DNA from: Streptomyces sioyaensis
Lineage (GTDB): Bacteria; Actinomycetota; Actinomycetes; Streptomycetales; Streptomycetaceae
Assembly (NCBI RefSeq): GCF_004122735.1
Contig: NZ_SDIF01000035.1
Coordinates: forward strand, 1-59,604
DNA: 59,604 nt
Reading direction: 5' to 3'
The notes below the pieces were generated by a model. The model was not told where the DNA came from. It searched no databases and worked only from the letters and a program-made list of their open reading frames with translations. Positions 7,780-16,188 of this stretch are shown in pieces. The stretch's first letter is position 1; each line of letters opens with the position of its first letter. Made by a program: the position numbers and the translations under genes.

Positions 7780-8695
7780 ACCAGACGGCCTTGCCGCGCG
7801 GCGTCCGGCGGCAGCCCGAGTCGGAGCTCAGCGAACGGAGCAGCAGCAGGCCACGGCGGTGATCGTCGTGGCGGTGCGGGTCCTGGCCGGTGGTTTCGGC
7901 GGCATGCGCGGCGTCGGCGGCTTGGGCGGCGTCGGCGGCTTGGATGATCGGGGTGCCGGGGGTCCGGGTGGCCGTGGTCCGGGTCCTCGTGCTCGCTTCG
8001 GTGCCGCCCGTCTCCGCACTCTCCCCGGCGTCATCCATCAGCCCGGCGCCCTCCGTACGCTGCGCCGGAAGCCGGTCATCGGCCGCCCCGTGTCCGTCCG
8101 TCCGGCGCCCGACGGCCGTACGCGTCCCATCGGCCGTACGTGCCCCGTCCTCCGCAGGGCCCCTGTCTGCCGCATCCGCCGCAGGCACCCTGCCTCCCGC
8201 ATCCGCCGCGGGGACCCCGTCTGCCGCATCCGCCGCAGCGCCACCGCCCACCGAAGAAGCCTCCTCCCCCGTAGAAGCCTGCTCCCCCGAAGGTGCCTGC
8301 TCCCCCGAAGGAGCCCTCTCCGGGATCGCGCTCTCCGCCGCCGCCCCCGCCGGCCCGGAAGCGTCCGGTGCCGCCACCAGTACCGCATCGCCCAGCTCCG
8401 ACAGCGGGTTCGGATCGTCGAGCAGCACGTCGATGAGGAGTGGATCGCCGTCGTGTACCTCGATCAGGCAGCCCGTCGGATGCAACTTGACCACCAGCTC
8501 GATGGGCTCCGTACCGCGGGCGTGCTTGAGGGCGTTGGTCACCAGCTCGGCGGTCAGCAGCTGCGCGGTGGTCCGGTCGGCCGTCACCCGCAGGTCCTGG
8601 AGGGCGGTCCGGACCATCGCGCGGGCGATGGGGACGGCCGTCGCGCCGCGTGGCAGCGCGATGTGCCAGGTCGCGGGGGGTGGGGGTGCCAGCAT
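7745..8695 (-). CDS. Anti-sigma-factor-like ATPase (HATPase_c_2) with a large low-complexity insert
   Basis: The 316-residue protein has the Bergerat fold of RsbW/SpoIIAB-type regulators. The N box ELVTNALKHA is at 50-59 and the G1 motif EVHDGDP at 79-85. A glycine-rich G2 lid and final strand (RGLLLLRSL to KAVWFTLP) come only at 281-308. Residues about 108-276 between them are a low-complexity insert rich in Ala, Gly, Asp and Thr with short internal repeats (SGEQA, AADAA). Such ATPases normally have about 140 residues. They usually bind or phosphorylate anti-anti-sigma factors. No partner sigma factor is adjacent. The 3' end overlaps the convergent permease gene by 35 bp. Confidence 0.8.
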   Translation of the reverse strand: MLAPPPPATWHIALPRGATAVPIARAMVRTALQDLRVTADRTTAQLLTAELVTNALKHARGTEPIELVVKLHPTGCLIEVHDGDPLLIDVLLDDPNPLSELGDAVLVAAPDASGPAGAAAESAIPERAPSGEQAPSGEQASTGEEASSVGGGAAADAADGVPAADAGGRVPAADAADRGPAEDGARTADGTRTAVGRRTDGHGAADDRLPAQRTEGAGLMDDAGESAETGGTEASTRTRTTATRTPGTPIIQAADAAQAADAAHAAETTGQDPHRHDDHRRGLLLLRSLSSDSGCRRTPRGKAVWFTLPEVPRRRG

Positions 8696-9039
8696 GTGCC
8701 GTCGATCCGTTCGCGTGGGCCAGGCCGTCAGAGGCCGGTTCGGTCGGATCCAGCGTAGGAAGCGCGGGGCGCCGGGATCAGGGGCGTCCGGCCGGGGTGC
8801 ACCAGACCTAGGTCATGCGGGGAGCCGGGACCTTCGGCACCCCCGCCCGCACGGTCCCGCACCCCCGCCCGTACGGTCCGTCGCCTTCAGCCCGCCCGCA
8901 CGGCCCCGAGGGGGCCGCACCGCCACCGGCGGCGCGGCGTATCGCGTTCTCATGACGACAGTCATGGATGAGTGATAACTTCGAGGAGCATCCGGAACAG
9001 CATCCACCGGCCGACCGGCCAAAGGGGGCAGGCAGCCCG
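8696..9039 (+). other. Intergenic region with promoter of the aryl-CoA left arm
   Basis: About 340 bp between the divergent anti-sigma-like gene and the enoyl-CoA hydratase gene. It contains low-complexity CCCGCCCGYACGG copies at 8850-8905 and a palindrome at 8951-8966, followed by a possible -10 (GATAACT near 8973). An ATG at 8968 is in frame with the hydratase but has no ribosome binding site. Confidence 0.5.
8953..8964 (+). promoter_or_regulatory. TGAC-N4-GTCA operator upstream of the enoyl-CoA hydratase gene
   Basis: TGACGACAGTCA, extended to 16 bp by flanking CA/TG, is a palindrome. The same 12-mer with one change lies upstream of the acyl-CoA dehydrogenase gene at 20019-20030. A shared regulator for both pathway arms, possibly the PaaX protein encoded at 17197-18048, is inferred. 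Confidence 0.6.
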
Positions 9040-9867
9040 ATGAGCCCGTTCGCAGGATCCGCCCGCAGCACAGAACCCTGGCAGCACATCCGCGTGACCA
9101 GGAAGGACGGGATCGCCACCGTCACCCTCGCGCGCCCGGACAAGCTCAACGCCCTCACCTTCGAGGCCTACGCCGACCTCCGCGATCTGCTCGCGGAACT
9201 CTCCCGGGAGCGCTCGGTGCGCGCCCTCGTGCTCGCAGGGGAGGGGCGCGGTTTCTGCTCCGGCGGCGATGTCGAGGAGATCATCGGCGCCACCCTCGGC
9301 ATGGACACCGCGCAGCTGCTGGACTTCAACCGGATGACCGGCCAGGTCGTCAGGGCGCTGCGGGAGTGTCCGTTCCCGGTGGTCGCGGCCGTGCACGGGG
9401 TCGCGGCCGGGGCCGGTGCGGTGCTGGCGCTGGCCGCGGACTTCCGGGTCGCCGACCCCTCCGCCCGCTTCGCCTTCCTCTTCACCCGGGTCGGACTGTC
9501 CGGGGGCGACATGGGCGCGGCCTATCTCCTGCCGCGCGTCATCGGCCTCGGCCATGCCACCCGGCTGCTGATGCTCGGCGACACCGTCCGTGCCCCGGAG
9601 GCCGAACGCCTCGGGCTGATCAGTGAGCTGGCCGAGGAGGGGCGGGCCGACGAGGCCGCCGCGGCGCTCGCCAAGCGGCTCGCCGAGGGGCCCGCGCTGG
9701 CCCACGCCCAGACCAAGGCGCTGCTCACCGCGGAGCTCGACATGCCGCTGGCCGCCGCCGTCGAGATGGACGCCGCCACCCAGGCGCTGTTGATGAACAG
9801 CGACGACTACGCGGAATTCCACGCCGCCTTCACGGAGAAGCGGGCCCCCAAGTGGCAGGGGAAGTAG
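9040..9867 (+). CDS. Enoyl-CoA hydratase/isomerase family protein
   Basis: The 275-residue crotonase-fold protein has the acyl-CoA oxyanion-hole stretches RGFCSGGD and VAAVHGVAAGAGAVLALAADF. It probably hydrates an alicyclic enoyl-CoA produced after ring reduction. The next gene starts 2 bp after its stop with a ribosome binding site inside this gene's end, so the two are coupled and act on the same route. I start at ATG 9040 (MSPFAGSA) because the upstream in-frame ATG (8968) lacks a Shine-Dalgarno sequence and abuts a palindromic operator. The longer form would add 24 residues. Confidence 0.88.
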   Translation: MSPFAGSARSTEPWQHIRVTRKDGIATVTLARPDKLNALTFEAYADLRDLLAELSRERSVRALVLAGEGRGFCSGGDVEEIIGATLGMDTAQLLDFNRMTGQVVRALRECPFPVVAAVHGVAAGAGAVLALAADFRVADPSARFAFLFTRVGLSGGDMGAAYLLPRVIGLGHATRLLMLGDTVRAPEAERLGLISELAEEGRADEAAAALAKRLAEGPALAHAQTKALLTAELDMPLAAAVEMDAATQALLMNSDDYAEFHAAFTEKRAPKWQGK

Positions 9868-9869
9868 CC

Positions 9870-12191
9870 ATGCGGGTCGCCGTCATCGGCGGGGGGCCGG
9901 GCGGGCTCTACGCCGCGGCCCTGCTCAAGCGCCTCGACCCCACCCGCGAGACCACCGTATGGGAGCGCAACGCACCCGACGACACCTTCGGATTCGGTGT
10001 GGTGCTCTCCGATGAGACCCTCGGCGGCATCGAGCACGCCGACCCGGAGGTCTACCGCGCGCTCCAGGCGGAGTTCGTCCGCTGGGACGACATCGACATC
10101 GTGCACCGCGGCCGCACCCTGACCTCCGGCGGGCACGGCTTCGCGGCGCTCGGCCGGCGCCGGCTGCTGGCCGTACTCCACCAGCGCTGCCGTGACCTCG
10201 GCATCGAGCTGCGCTTCCGTACGGAGGCTCCGCCCGCCGCCGAACTGGCCCGCGGCTACGACCTGGTGATCGCCGCCGACGGGGTGCACAGCACGACCCG
10301 CACCGCGCACGCCGAGATCTTCGGCCCGCAGCTGACCACCCACCGCTGCCGCTACATCTGGCTCGCCGCCGACTTCGCCTTCGACGCCTTCCGCTTCGAG
10401 ATCGCCCCGACCGAGCACGGCGTCGCGCAGCTCCACGCCTATCCCTACGCCCGCCCGTCGACCGACGACCCCGCAACGAACCCCTCCGGCGAGCACCCCG
10501 ACGGCGCCAGCACCGTCATCGTCGAGATGCGCGAGGAGGTCTGGCGGGCGGCCGGACTCGACCGCTGCGACGAGCGCGAGTCGGCGCAGTGGTGCGCCAA
10601 GGTCTTCGCGGACGCGCTGGGCGGCCGGTCGCTGCGTGCCAACAACTCCAGCTGGATCGCCTTTCGCACCGTCGTCAACGCGCGCTGGTCCCACGGCAAT
10701 ACGGTGCTGCTCGGCGACGCCGCGCACACCGCGCACTTCTCCATCGGCTCCGGCACCAAGCTCGCCGTCGAGGACGCCCTGGCGCTCGCCGCCTGCCTCC
10801 AGGAGCAGCCCGACACCGCCTCCGCGCTGGCCGCCTACGAGGAGGAACGCCGCCCCGTCGTCGCCTCCACACAGCGTGCCGCCCGTGCCAGTCTCGCCTG
10901 GTTCGAGGAACTGGCCACCTACCTCGACCAGCCGCCCCACCAGTTCGCCTTCAACCTCCTCACCCGCAGCCGCCGGGTCACCCACGACAACCTGCGGCTG
11001 CGTGACCCCGGATTCGTCACGGCCGTCGAGCGCGAGGCGGGCATCGAGCCCGCCACGCCCCCCATGTTCACCCCGTTCCGGCTGGGCGGGCTGACCCTGC
11101 GCAACCGGGTCGTGGTCTCCCCGATGGACATGTACTCCGCGGTGGACGGCGCGGGCACCCCCGGCGACTTCCACCTCGTCCACCTCGGCGCCCGCGCGCT
11201 GGGCGGCGCCGGGCTGGTGATGACGGAGATGGTCTGCGTCAGCCCCGAGGGACGGATCACCCCCGGCTGTACGGGGCTGTACGCACCGGGCCACGAGACC
11301 GCCTGGCGCCGGGTCACCGACTTCGTCCACGCCTCCGCGCCCGGCACCGCCATCGGCGTCCAGCTCGGGCACTCCGGCCGCAAGGGCTCGACCCGGCTGA
11401 TGTGGGACGGCATCGACCAGCCCCTCCCGGAGGGCAACTGGCCTCTCGTGGCGGCCTCCCCGCTGCCCTACAGCCCCGGCGTCAACCAGCTCCCGCACGC
11501 CCTGACCGAGCCCGAACTCGCCACCGTACGCGAGCAGTTCGTCCACTCCGCCGAGTCCGCCGCCCGCGCCGGCTTCGATCTGCTCGAACTCCACTGCGCA
11601 CACGGCTATCTGCTCTCCGGCTTCCTCTCCCCGCTCACCAACCGGCGCACCGACGCCTACGGCGGCGACGTCCACGCCCGGCTGCGCTTCCCGCTGGAGG
11701 TCTTCGACGCGGTCCGCGCCGTCTGGCCGGCCGGGCGCCCGATGACCGTCCGGATCTCCGCGACCGACTGGGCGGACGGCGGCACCACGGCCCGGGACGC
11801 GGTGACCATCGCCGAGGCCTTCGCACGGCACGGTGCGGACGCCATCGATGTCTCCACCGGACAGGTGGTCCCCGACGAGCGCCCCGACTTCGGCCGCTCC
11901 TATCAGACCCCGTTCGCCGACCGCATCCGCAACACCCTCGGTGTGCCGGTCATCGCGGTCGGCGCGATCTCCTCCTGGGACGACGTGAACTCCCTGGTGC
12001 TGGCCGGCCGCGCGGACCTTTGCGCGCTGGGCAGACCGCATCTGTACGACCCGCACTGGACGCTGCACGCCGCCGCGGAGCAGGGGTACGCCGGGCCGGG
12101 AGCACCCTGGCCGCTGCCCTACCAGGCGGGCAACCGCCCCCCGCCCACCGGACGCACCGACGCGCCGAAGCCCCGCCTCACACTGCGCTGA
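9870..12191 (+). CDS. Bifunctional aryl-CoA (2-aminobenzoyl-/salicylyl-CoA) monooxygenase/reductase
   Basis: The 773-residue fusion has an N-terminal FAD-dependent monooxygenase domain (about 1-375, dinucleotide motif GGGPGG at 7-12, later GDAAHTAHFSIGSGTKLA). A C-terminal old-yellow-enzyme FMN domain follows (about 390-773, starting FTPFRLGGLTLRNRVVVSPM). This architecture is that of 2-aminobenzoyl-CoA monooxygenase/reductase; Streptomyces homologues are also called salicylyl-CoA 5-hydroxylase/oxidoreductase. It hydroxylates and reduces the aromatic ring of the CoA thioester. ATG 9870 follows AGGGGAAG. Substrate choice (anthranilate or salicylate) cannot be read from the sequence. A bidirectional terminator overlaps its last codons. 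Confidence 0.92.
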   Translation: MRVAVIGGGPGGLYAAALLKRLDPTRETTVWERNAPDDTFGFGVVLSDETLGGIEHADPEVYRALQAEFVRWDDIDIVHRGRTLTSGGHGFAALGRRRLLAVLHQRCRDLGIELRFRTEAPPAAELARGYDLVIAADGVHSTTRTAHAEIFGPQLTTHRCRYIWLAADFAFDAFRFEIAPTEHGVAQLHAYPYARPSTDDPATNPSGEHPDGASTVIVEMREEVWRAAGLDRCDERESAQWCAKVFADALGGRSLRANNSSWIAFRTVVNARWSHGNTVLLGDAAHTAHFSIGSGTKLAVEDALALAACLQEQPDTASALAAYEEERRPVVASTQRAARASLAWFEELATYLDQPPHQFAFNLLTRSRRVTHDNLRLRDPGFVTAVEREAGIEPATPPMFTPFRLGGLTLRNRVVVSPMDMYSAVDGAGTPGDFHLVHLGARALGGAGLVMTEMVCVSPEGRITPGCTGLYAPGHETAWRRVTDFVHASAPGTAIGVQLGHSGRKGSTRLMWDGIDQPLPEGNWPLVAASPLPYSPGVNQLPHALTEPELATVREQFVHSAESAARAGFDLLELHCAHGYLLSGFLSPLTNRRTDAYGGDVHARLRFPLEVFDAVRAVWPAGRPMTVRISATDWADGGTTARDAVTIAEAFARHGADAIDVSTGQVVPDERPDFGRSYQTPFADRIRNTLGVPVIAVGAISSWDDVNSLVLAGRADLCALGRPHLYDPHWTLHAAAEQGYAGPGAPWPLPYQAGNRPPPTGRTDAPKPRLTLR

Positions 12192-12221
12192 CGGGGGAGG
12201 CACGGGCAGTGTGAGGCGGGG
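12171..12221. terminator. Bidirectional terminator between convergent genes
   Basis: Perfect 16-bp arms (12171-12186 and 12206-12221) with a 19-nt loop. The left arm lies inside the last codons of the aryl-CoA monooxygenase gene. It serves that gene and, on the other strand, can end afsA transcription. Confidence 0.75.
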
Positions 12222-12298
12222 CCGTACGGGGGCCCGGCGGGGCGCCGGGCGGGCGGCACAACGGCGTGTGGCGGCCGGCGGGCCGGCGAAGCGGCCGG

Positions 12299-13276
12299 TC
12301 AGGACATCGGCACGCTGGTGATCTGCGCGGAGACGACGGGCTTGTCGTGCTGTTCGACGGTGACCGTGAGCTGGCGGCTGCCGTCATCGGCCCGGTCGGT
12401 GGTCCGCGCCTGCACCCAGGACGGTGCGTCGAGTTCGGCGTAGCGCGCGAACGAGCACTCCATGGAGACCGGAAGGGTGAAGCCGGGGGCGGAGGCCTGA
12501 GCGGCCTGCCGGGCGGCCTCGATCATCAGCATGCCGGGGGCGTGGTCGACGGGGTGGTCGAAGAGCACCGGGTGCGAGGTGTCCACCCGCAGTTGCCAGC
12601 GGTCGGGGCGGTCGGTGGGGGAGAGCGCCACGTCGCGGTCGTGGTCCCGGGCGACCAGCTGCGGAGGAACGGCCTCGGGAACCGGCAGCTTGCGGGAGTT
12701 GGCGAGGTCGAGATCGCAGTACTCGCCGCGGAGCCGGCGGTAGACCGCCGGGCTGTGACAGGAGTAGTCGAGCGCCGCCGTGGCCAGTTCGGCGCCGTCA
12801 CACACGATCCGGAACTCCTGGCGGGCGCTGGCCAGCCGCTTGCCGCGATGGACCATGTCGTGGTCGGTGATGTGCAGTTCGATCTCGGCGGGCCGGTCGG
12901 TGGTGCGCAGCGCCTCCGGTAAGAGGTCGTAGCGGACCCGCTGCCAGATGATCGGGTGGTCCAGGGGCACCCCGTGGGCGACATGGCTGAGTAATATCCC
13001 GGCCTGCCGCATGCTCTCTATCAGCAGAAGCGGGTCGTGCAGGCCGTGGACGGGACCGTAGAAGGTGTGGGCGCGCGGCCACTGCGCGCTGACCACCCAG
13101 CTTTCGGCGTCGCCCTGACGCCAGTTGGTCAGGAACACCTCGGAGACGGCGGTGCGGTGCACGTACTCCCGCGGCACCGTCCTGGTCAGTGCGGACGGTC
13201 GGATTCCGTTGGCGTCCTCGCCTCCGTTGTCGTGGCGCTCATCACGCAAGTTCGGCGTGAGCGTGGCGCTGGCCAT
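12299..13276 (-). CDS. AfsA/ScbA-type gamma-butyrolactone synthase
   Basis: AfsA-family enzymes condense a beta-ketoacyl-ACP with dihydroxyacetone phosphate, the first committed step to gamma-butyrolactone signals. The 325-residue protein has the two diagnostic hot-dog repeats: VHRTAVSEVFLTNW...HDPLLLIESMRQAG (about 39-95) and HPVLFDHPVDHAPGMLMIEAARQA (about 235-260). Codons 95 (12992-12994) and 119 (12920-12922) are TTA, so translation should need the bldA tRNA. ATG 13276 follows AAAGGA. An ARE-like site lies about 75 bp upstream, and the receptor gene is just upstream on the same strand. The acyl chain length of the product is unknown. Confidence 0.93.
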   Translation of the reverse strand: MASATLTPNLRDERHDNGGEDANGIRPSALTRTVPREYVHRTAVSEVFLTNWRQGDAESWVVSAQWPRAHTFYGPVHGLHDPLLLIESMRQAGILLSHVAHGVPLDHPIIWQRVRYDLLPEALRTTDRPAEIELHITDHDMVHRGKRLASARQEFRIVCDGAELATAALDYSCHSPAVYRRLRGEYCDLDLANSRKLPVPEAVPPQLVARDHDRDVALSPTDRPDRWQLRVDTSHPVLFDHPVDHAPGMLMIEAARQAAQASAPGFTLPVSMECSFARYAELDAPSWVQARTTDRADDGSRQLTVTVEQHDKPVVSAQITSVPMS

Positions 13277-13348
13277 AGGTGTTCCTTTCTGAGATACGGC
13301 TCTTCGCGCCCTGTAGGGCTGAGCCGCGGTGACCGTCCGTGCGGCACT

Positions 13349-13374
13349 AAGATACGGACCATGTGGTTTGTTTT
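13349..13374 (-). promoter_or_regulatory. ARE-like butyrolactone-receptor site upstream of the afsA homologue
   Basis: Half-sites GATACGGACC (13351-13360) and GGTTTGTTTTC (13365-13375) face each other around ATGT. This fits the ARE pattern ACnnACY-n3-CGGTTTKTTT with one mismatch (TGG for CGG). It lies between the receptor gene's end and the synthase start. A further half-site (AGATACGG) lies at about 13292. Confidence 0.7.
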
Positions 13375-13421
13375 CCAGTGCCGGACGGGCCCCGGCTTCG
13401 TCGGGGCGGCGAACGGTGGTG

Positions 13422-14039
13422 TCAGACCGGGACCTTCACACACCGGCCGTGCGGATCCAGGTGGCTCAGCGCGCCGGGCGACGCCAGACCAGGGAGGGTG
13501 TGCTTCCACAGGGCCGTGACGCGCTCCGGGAGATCGGCGCGGTTGGTCGCGGCCCGCGAGAACAACTGCACGCCCATATAGGCCGCGACGAAGAACTCGG
13601 CCGCCCGGTCCGGCGCAACCCCGGGCAGTAATTCCCCGTTGTCGCGCGCCTCGGTGAACATCGTGGTGATGATGTCGGTCCAGGCCTGGTAGGGCACGAG
13701 CGGGTTCTCACTGAAGGTCGTCTCGACCGCGATACGGGTGCCGGCCTGCAGCAACGGATCGCTGCGCAGGGCCAGCGCCACCTGGTGGGTGAAGTCGATG
13801 GCGTCCTGCAGCCGGGATTCGCTGACTTGCGGCAAGAACGGATCCGTCTGCTCCGTGATCACCGCGCGGGCCAGTGCGTCCTTGGACGTGAAATGGAAGT
13901 ACACCGCCCCTTTGGTGACCCCGGCGCGCTGGATGATCTCTGCCATCGTGGCGGCCTGGTACCCGCGGGTGCCGATGACATGAGCCGCCGCTTCGAGGAC
14001 GGCCCGTCGGGTGCGCACTGCGCGTTCCTGCTTGACCAC
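13422..14039 (-). CDS. ArpA/ScbR-type gamma-butyrolactone receptor (TetR family)
   Basis: The 205-residue repressor starts MVKQERAVRTRRAVLEAAA, the typical N terminus of butyrolactone receptors. Its HTH is followed by VTKGAVYFHFTSKDALA (41-57). Trp120 in PYQAWTDI lies at the position of the ligand-contacting Trp119 of ArpA, so it is probably a true ligand-binding receptor. Codon 137 (13629-13631) is TTA, implying bldA dependence. The GTG start at 14039 follows GGAGGATGATCG. It is co-directional with and upstream of the synthase gene, unlike the divergent scbA/scbR layout. An ARE-like site lies at 14126-14150 in the divergent promoter region. Confidence 0.92.
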   Translation of the reverse strand: MVKQERAVRTRRAVLEAAAHVIGTRGYQAATMAEIIQRAGVTKGAVYFHFTSKDALARAVITEQTDPFLPQVSESRLQDAIDFTHQVALALRSDPLLQAGTRIAVETTFSENPLVPYQAWTDIITTMFTEARDNGELLPGVAPDRAAEFFVAAYMGVQLFSRAATNRADLPERVTALWKHTLPGLASPGALSHLDPHGRCVKVPV

Positions 14040-14125
14040 CGATCATCCTCCGTATGCTCTCTTGGAGTTGTTGTGCCTGAGTGCGACCCGCCGCCCGTGG
14101 CCGCGCAGTCTATTTCCGCATCATA

Positions 14126-14150
14126 AAGAAGCCAACCATGCGGTATTGAT
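14126..14150. promoter_or_regulatory. ARE-like site between the receptor and MDR reductase genes
   Basis: The 13-mer CCAACCATGCGGT (14132-14144) is identical to the core of the site at 16017-16029 and fits the ACY-n3-CGGT centre of the ARE pattern. The flanks match less well. It lies in the divergent intergenic region, so the receptor could control both genes from it. Confidence 0.6.
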
Positions 14151-14232
14151 TCGCGCCCGCGACGGTGGCGCGAATCCCGCGTCGCGGTCCGGTACGACGC
14201 CGTCGAGTGATCCGAGCGCGAGGAGCTGTCCG

Positions 14233-15261
14233 ATGCCCCCCACCGTCGTCCCCGCCATACCGGCCGTCCACCGCGAGGTCCGGCTCGCCGACCAGGCCGA
14301 AGGCGCATTGACGACAGGTCATTTCACGGTGGCCGAGGTCCCGGTGCCGGTCCCGGAGCCGGGGCAGGTACTGGTGCGTACCCGTGTGATGGCGGTGACC
14401 GCCGCGATGCGGACGCAGATGACCAAAGTGCCGCTGCCGATGCCCTCATTCGTGCCGGGTCAGGCGCTGTGGGGCGCCGCGATCGGCGAGGTCGTGGCGG
14501 CGCCCGGCGGCGGCTTCGCCCCCGGTGACCTGGTCCACCACCCCTACGGCTGGCGGGAGTTTGCGTCCGTCGAGGAGTCGCGGGTACGGCGGCTCGACCC
14601 GGACGCCCTGCCGACGCCCGCCGCGCATCTGTCGCAGGGGGCGACCGCCTGGGGGGCGCTGCGCCGGGCCGCCGAGGTGCGGCCGGGGGACACCGTCTTC
14701 GTCACCGGTGCGGCGGGCGGCGTGGGCAGCCTGGCCGGGCAGCTCGCGCGCCGGCTGGGGGCCGGCCGGGTGGTGGGCAGCACCGGCTCGGAACGCAAGG
14801 CCGCCCGGCTGCGCGCCGAGTTGGGGTACGACGACACGATCGTGCGCGGCGCCGGGCCGATCGAGCGCCAGCTGCGCCGGGCCGCACCGGGCGGGATCGA
14901 TGTACTGCTGGACACCGTCGGCGGTGAACAGCTCCCGGCGGCGCTGGCGGTGGCCCGCCCCGACGCGCGGTTCGCGCTCGTCGGCGCGCTCTCCAGCCAG
15001 TTGGGCGGGAGCGGTGGTGCCCTCACCCCGGTGGAGCTGGACACCGGGCTGATCATCACGCGCAGGGTGACGCTGCGCGGCTTCGGGCTGTACGCGCATC
15101 CGGATCTGCCGCAGGAGTGGACGAAGGAGTTCGGGCAGGGCTTGCGGGAGGGCTCGCTGGTCTTCCCGCACGCCCTTCTCCAGGGGATCGAGCAGGCGCC
15201 ACGGGCGCTGTGCGAACTGACGCAGGGGCGTCATATCGGGGCCGTGCTGGTCGAGTTGTGA
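14233..15261 (+). CDS. MDR-family NADP-dependent oxidoreductase
   Basis: The 342-residue protein is a zinc-free medium-chain reductase of the leukotriene B4 dehydrogenase/quinone oxidoreductase type, with the NADP(H)-binding VFVTGAAGGVGSLAGQLARRLGA. The start at ATG 14233 is supported by AGGAG at 14221-14225. It is divergent from the receptor gene across a shared ARE-like site. In GBL biosynthesis one double bond (butenolide phosphate) and one ketone must be reduced; this enzyme is a candidate for one of these steps. That role is inferred from position only, and reduction of an aryl-pathway intermediate is an alternative. Confidence 0.85.
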   Translation: MPPTVVPAIPAVHREVRLADQAEGALTTGHFTVAEVPVPVPEPGQVLVRTRVMAVTAAMRTQMTKVPLPMPSFVPGQALWGAAIGEVVAAPGGGFAPGDLVHHPYGWREFASVEESRVRRLDPDALPTPAAHLSQGATAWGALRRAAEVRPGDTVFVTGAAGGVGSLAGQLARRLGAGRVVGSTGSERKAARLRAELGYDDTIVRGAGPIERQLRRAAPGGIDVLLDTVGGEQLPAALAVARPDARFALVGALSSQLGGSGGALTPVELDTGLIITRRVTLRGFGLYAHPDLPQEWTKEFGQGLREGSLVFPHALLQGIEQAPRALCELTQGRHIGAVLVEL

Positions 15262-15325
15262 GGCCCGGGCGCGGGGAGCGGGGCGACGCCGGCCGGGGTG
15301 CCGGCCCGGGTGGCGGCCGCGCCGG

Positions 15326-15961
15326 TCAGCCGGCCGCCGGGAGCTGGGCCGGTGCCGGGATACCGGCGGCCGCGATCCGGCTCGGCGCGGCCGGCAGCAG
15401 CCCCCACATGCCCACGATCGACTCGTCGTCCCACCACGTCCCGTCCTCGCCGCCCAGATGCAGCAGGCCCACCACGAGCGAGGTCAACAGCTGGGCCGTC
15501 CGGCGCGGTTCGGCATCCGGCGCGTGCGAGCCGGCCGGCCCGCACGGCCCGCAGGTCACCGCCTTGTCGAGGAAGAGCGCGTACCAGCGCTGCTCCAGGG
15601 CGTAGATGCCGAGCCCCGGCGCGGTCTCGGGCCGCAGCCGCAGTCCGGCGCGCAGCACGGGGTCCGTCCGCACCCGGCCGAACAGCTCGACGGTGAAGTC
15701 CTGTACGGCGGTGGTCAGCGGCTGCGGAGAGCGGGTGAAGGCCTCTTCGACCTCTTGCAGGGTGGCGAGTGCGGCGTCCCGCACCGCGAGCGTGAGGTCG
15801 TCCTTGGACGTGAAGTGGAAGTAGAGGGCACCTTTGCTCAGGCGGGCCCGCCGGCTGATCTCGACCATGCCCGCTGCGGGAACCCCCTTCTCCAGGAAGG
15901 TCTCTGCGGCCGAGCGGATGAGTGCCTGGCGGCTCTGGATGGCGCGATGCTGGGTGGGCAC
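15326..15961 (-). CDS. Second ArpA-like TetR regulator (receptor or pseudoreceptor)
   Basis: The 211-residue protein has an N-terminal HTH with LSKGALYFHFTSKDDLTLAV (41-60), the hallmark of butyrolactone-receptor homologues. Trp126 lies roughly where the ligand tryptophan is expected. The C-terminal half carries an unusual Cys/Gly/Pro-rich loop (TCGPCGPAGSHAPDAE) and diverges from the first receptor. It might be a pseudoreceptor that binds other ligands, as ScbR2-type proteins do. The start is GTG 15961 with a weak ribosome binding site. An ARE-like site at 16011-16036 lies about 50 bp upstream, suggesting control by itself or by the first receptor. It has no TTA codon. Confidence 0.85.
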   Translation of the reverse strand: MPTQHRAIQSRQALIRSAAETFLEKGVPAAGMVEISRRARLSKGALYFHFTSKDDLTLAVRDAALATLQEVEEAFTRSPQPLTTAVQDFTVELFGRVRTDPVLRAGLRLRPETAPGLGIYALEQRWYALFLDKAVTCGPCGPAGSHAPDAEPRRTAQLLTSLVVGLLHLGGEDGTWWDDESIVGMWGLLPAAPSRIAAAGIPAPAQLPAAG

Positions 15962-16010
15962 GGTGTCCGTCCCGTCTCTAGTACGGCTGCGAGCTCACTG
16001 CAGTCTACAT

Positions 16011-16036
16011 AGAAAACCAACCATGCGGTTCGGTAT
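16011..16036 (-). promoter_or_regulatory. ARE-like site upstream of the second TetR gene
   Basis: Half-sites AAAACCAACC (16013-16022) and GGTTCGGTAT (16027-16036) are inverted around ATGC, agreeing at 7 of 10 positions. The core CCAACCATGCGGT is identical to that at 14132-14144. It lies about 50 bp upstream of the GTG start on the minus strand. Confidence 0.7.
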
Positions 16037-16188
16037 GCTTCCCCGGATTGGCCGGAACTGGCGCCCCCTGACGCGAAGCTGACGTTCGGTCGGCCGTTCG
16101 GATCTTGTGGGGCTCGGGGGATGCGGTGCGTTCCCAGTCTGGCCGGGAAGCGGAGTGTTGTCGACCCGTCAGAGGCAGCAAGGATGCA

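Noticed and set aside
7600..8320. CRISPR-like array in the repeated region of the permease and ATPase genes
   Set aside because: Repeats are 15 bp, adjacent without spacers, and keep the reading frame; they encode protein repeats.
13290..13300. Second full ARE next to the afsA homologue start
   Set aside because: Only one half-site (AGATACGG) is present; the opposing GGTTTGT half is missing.
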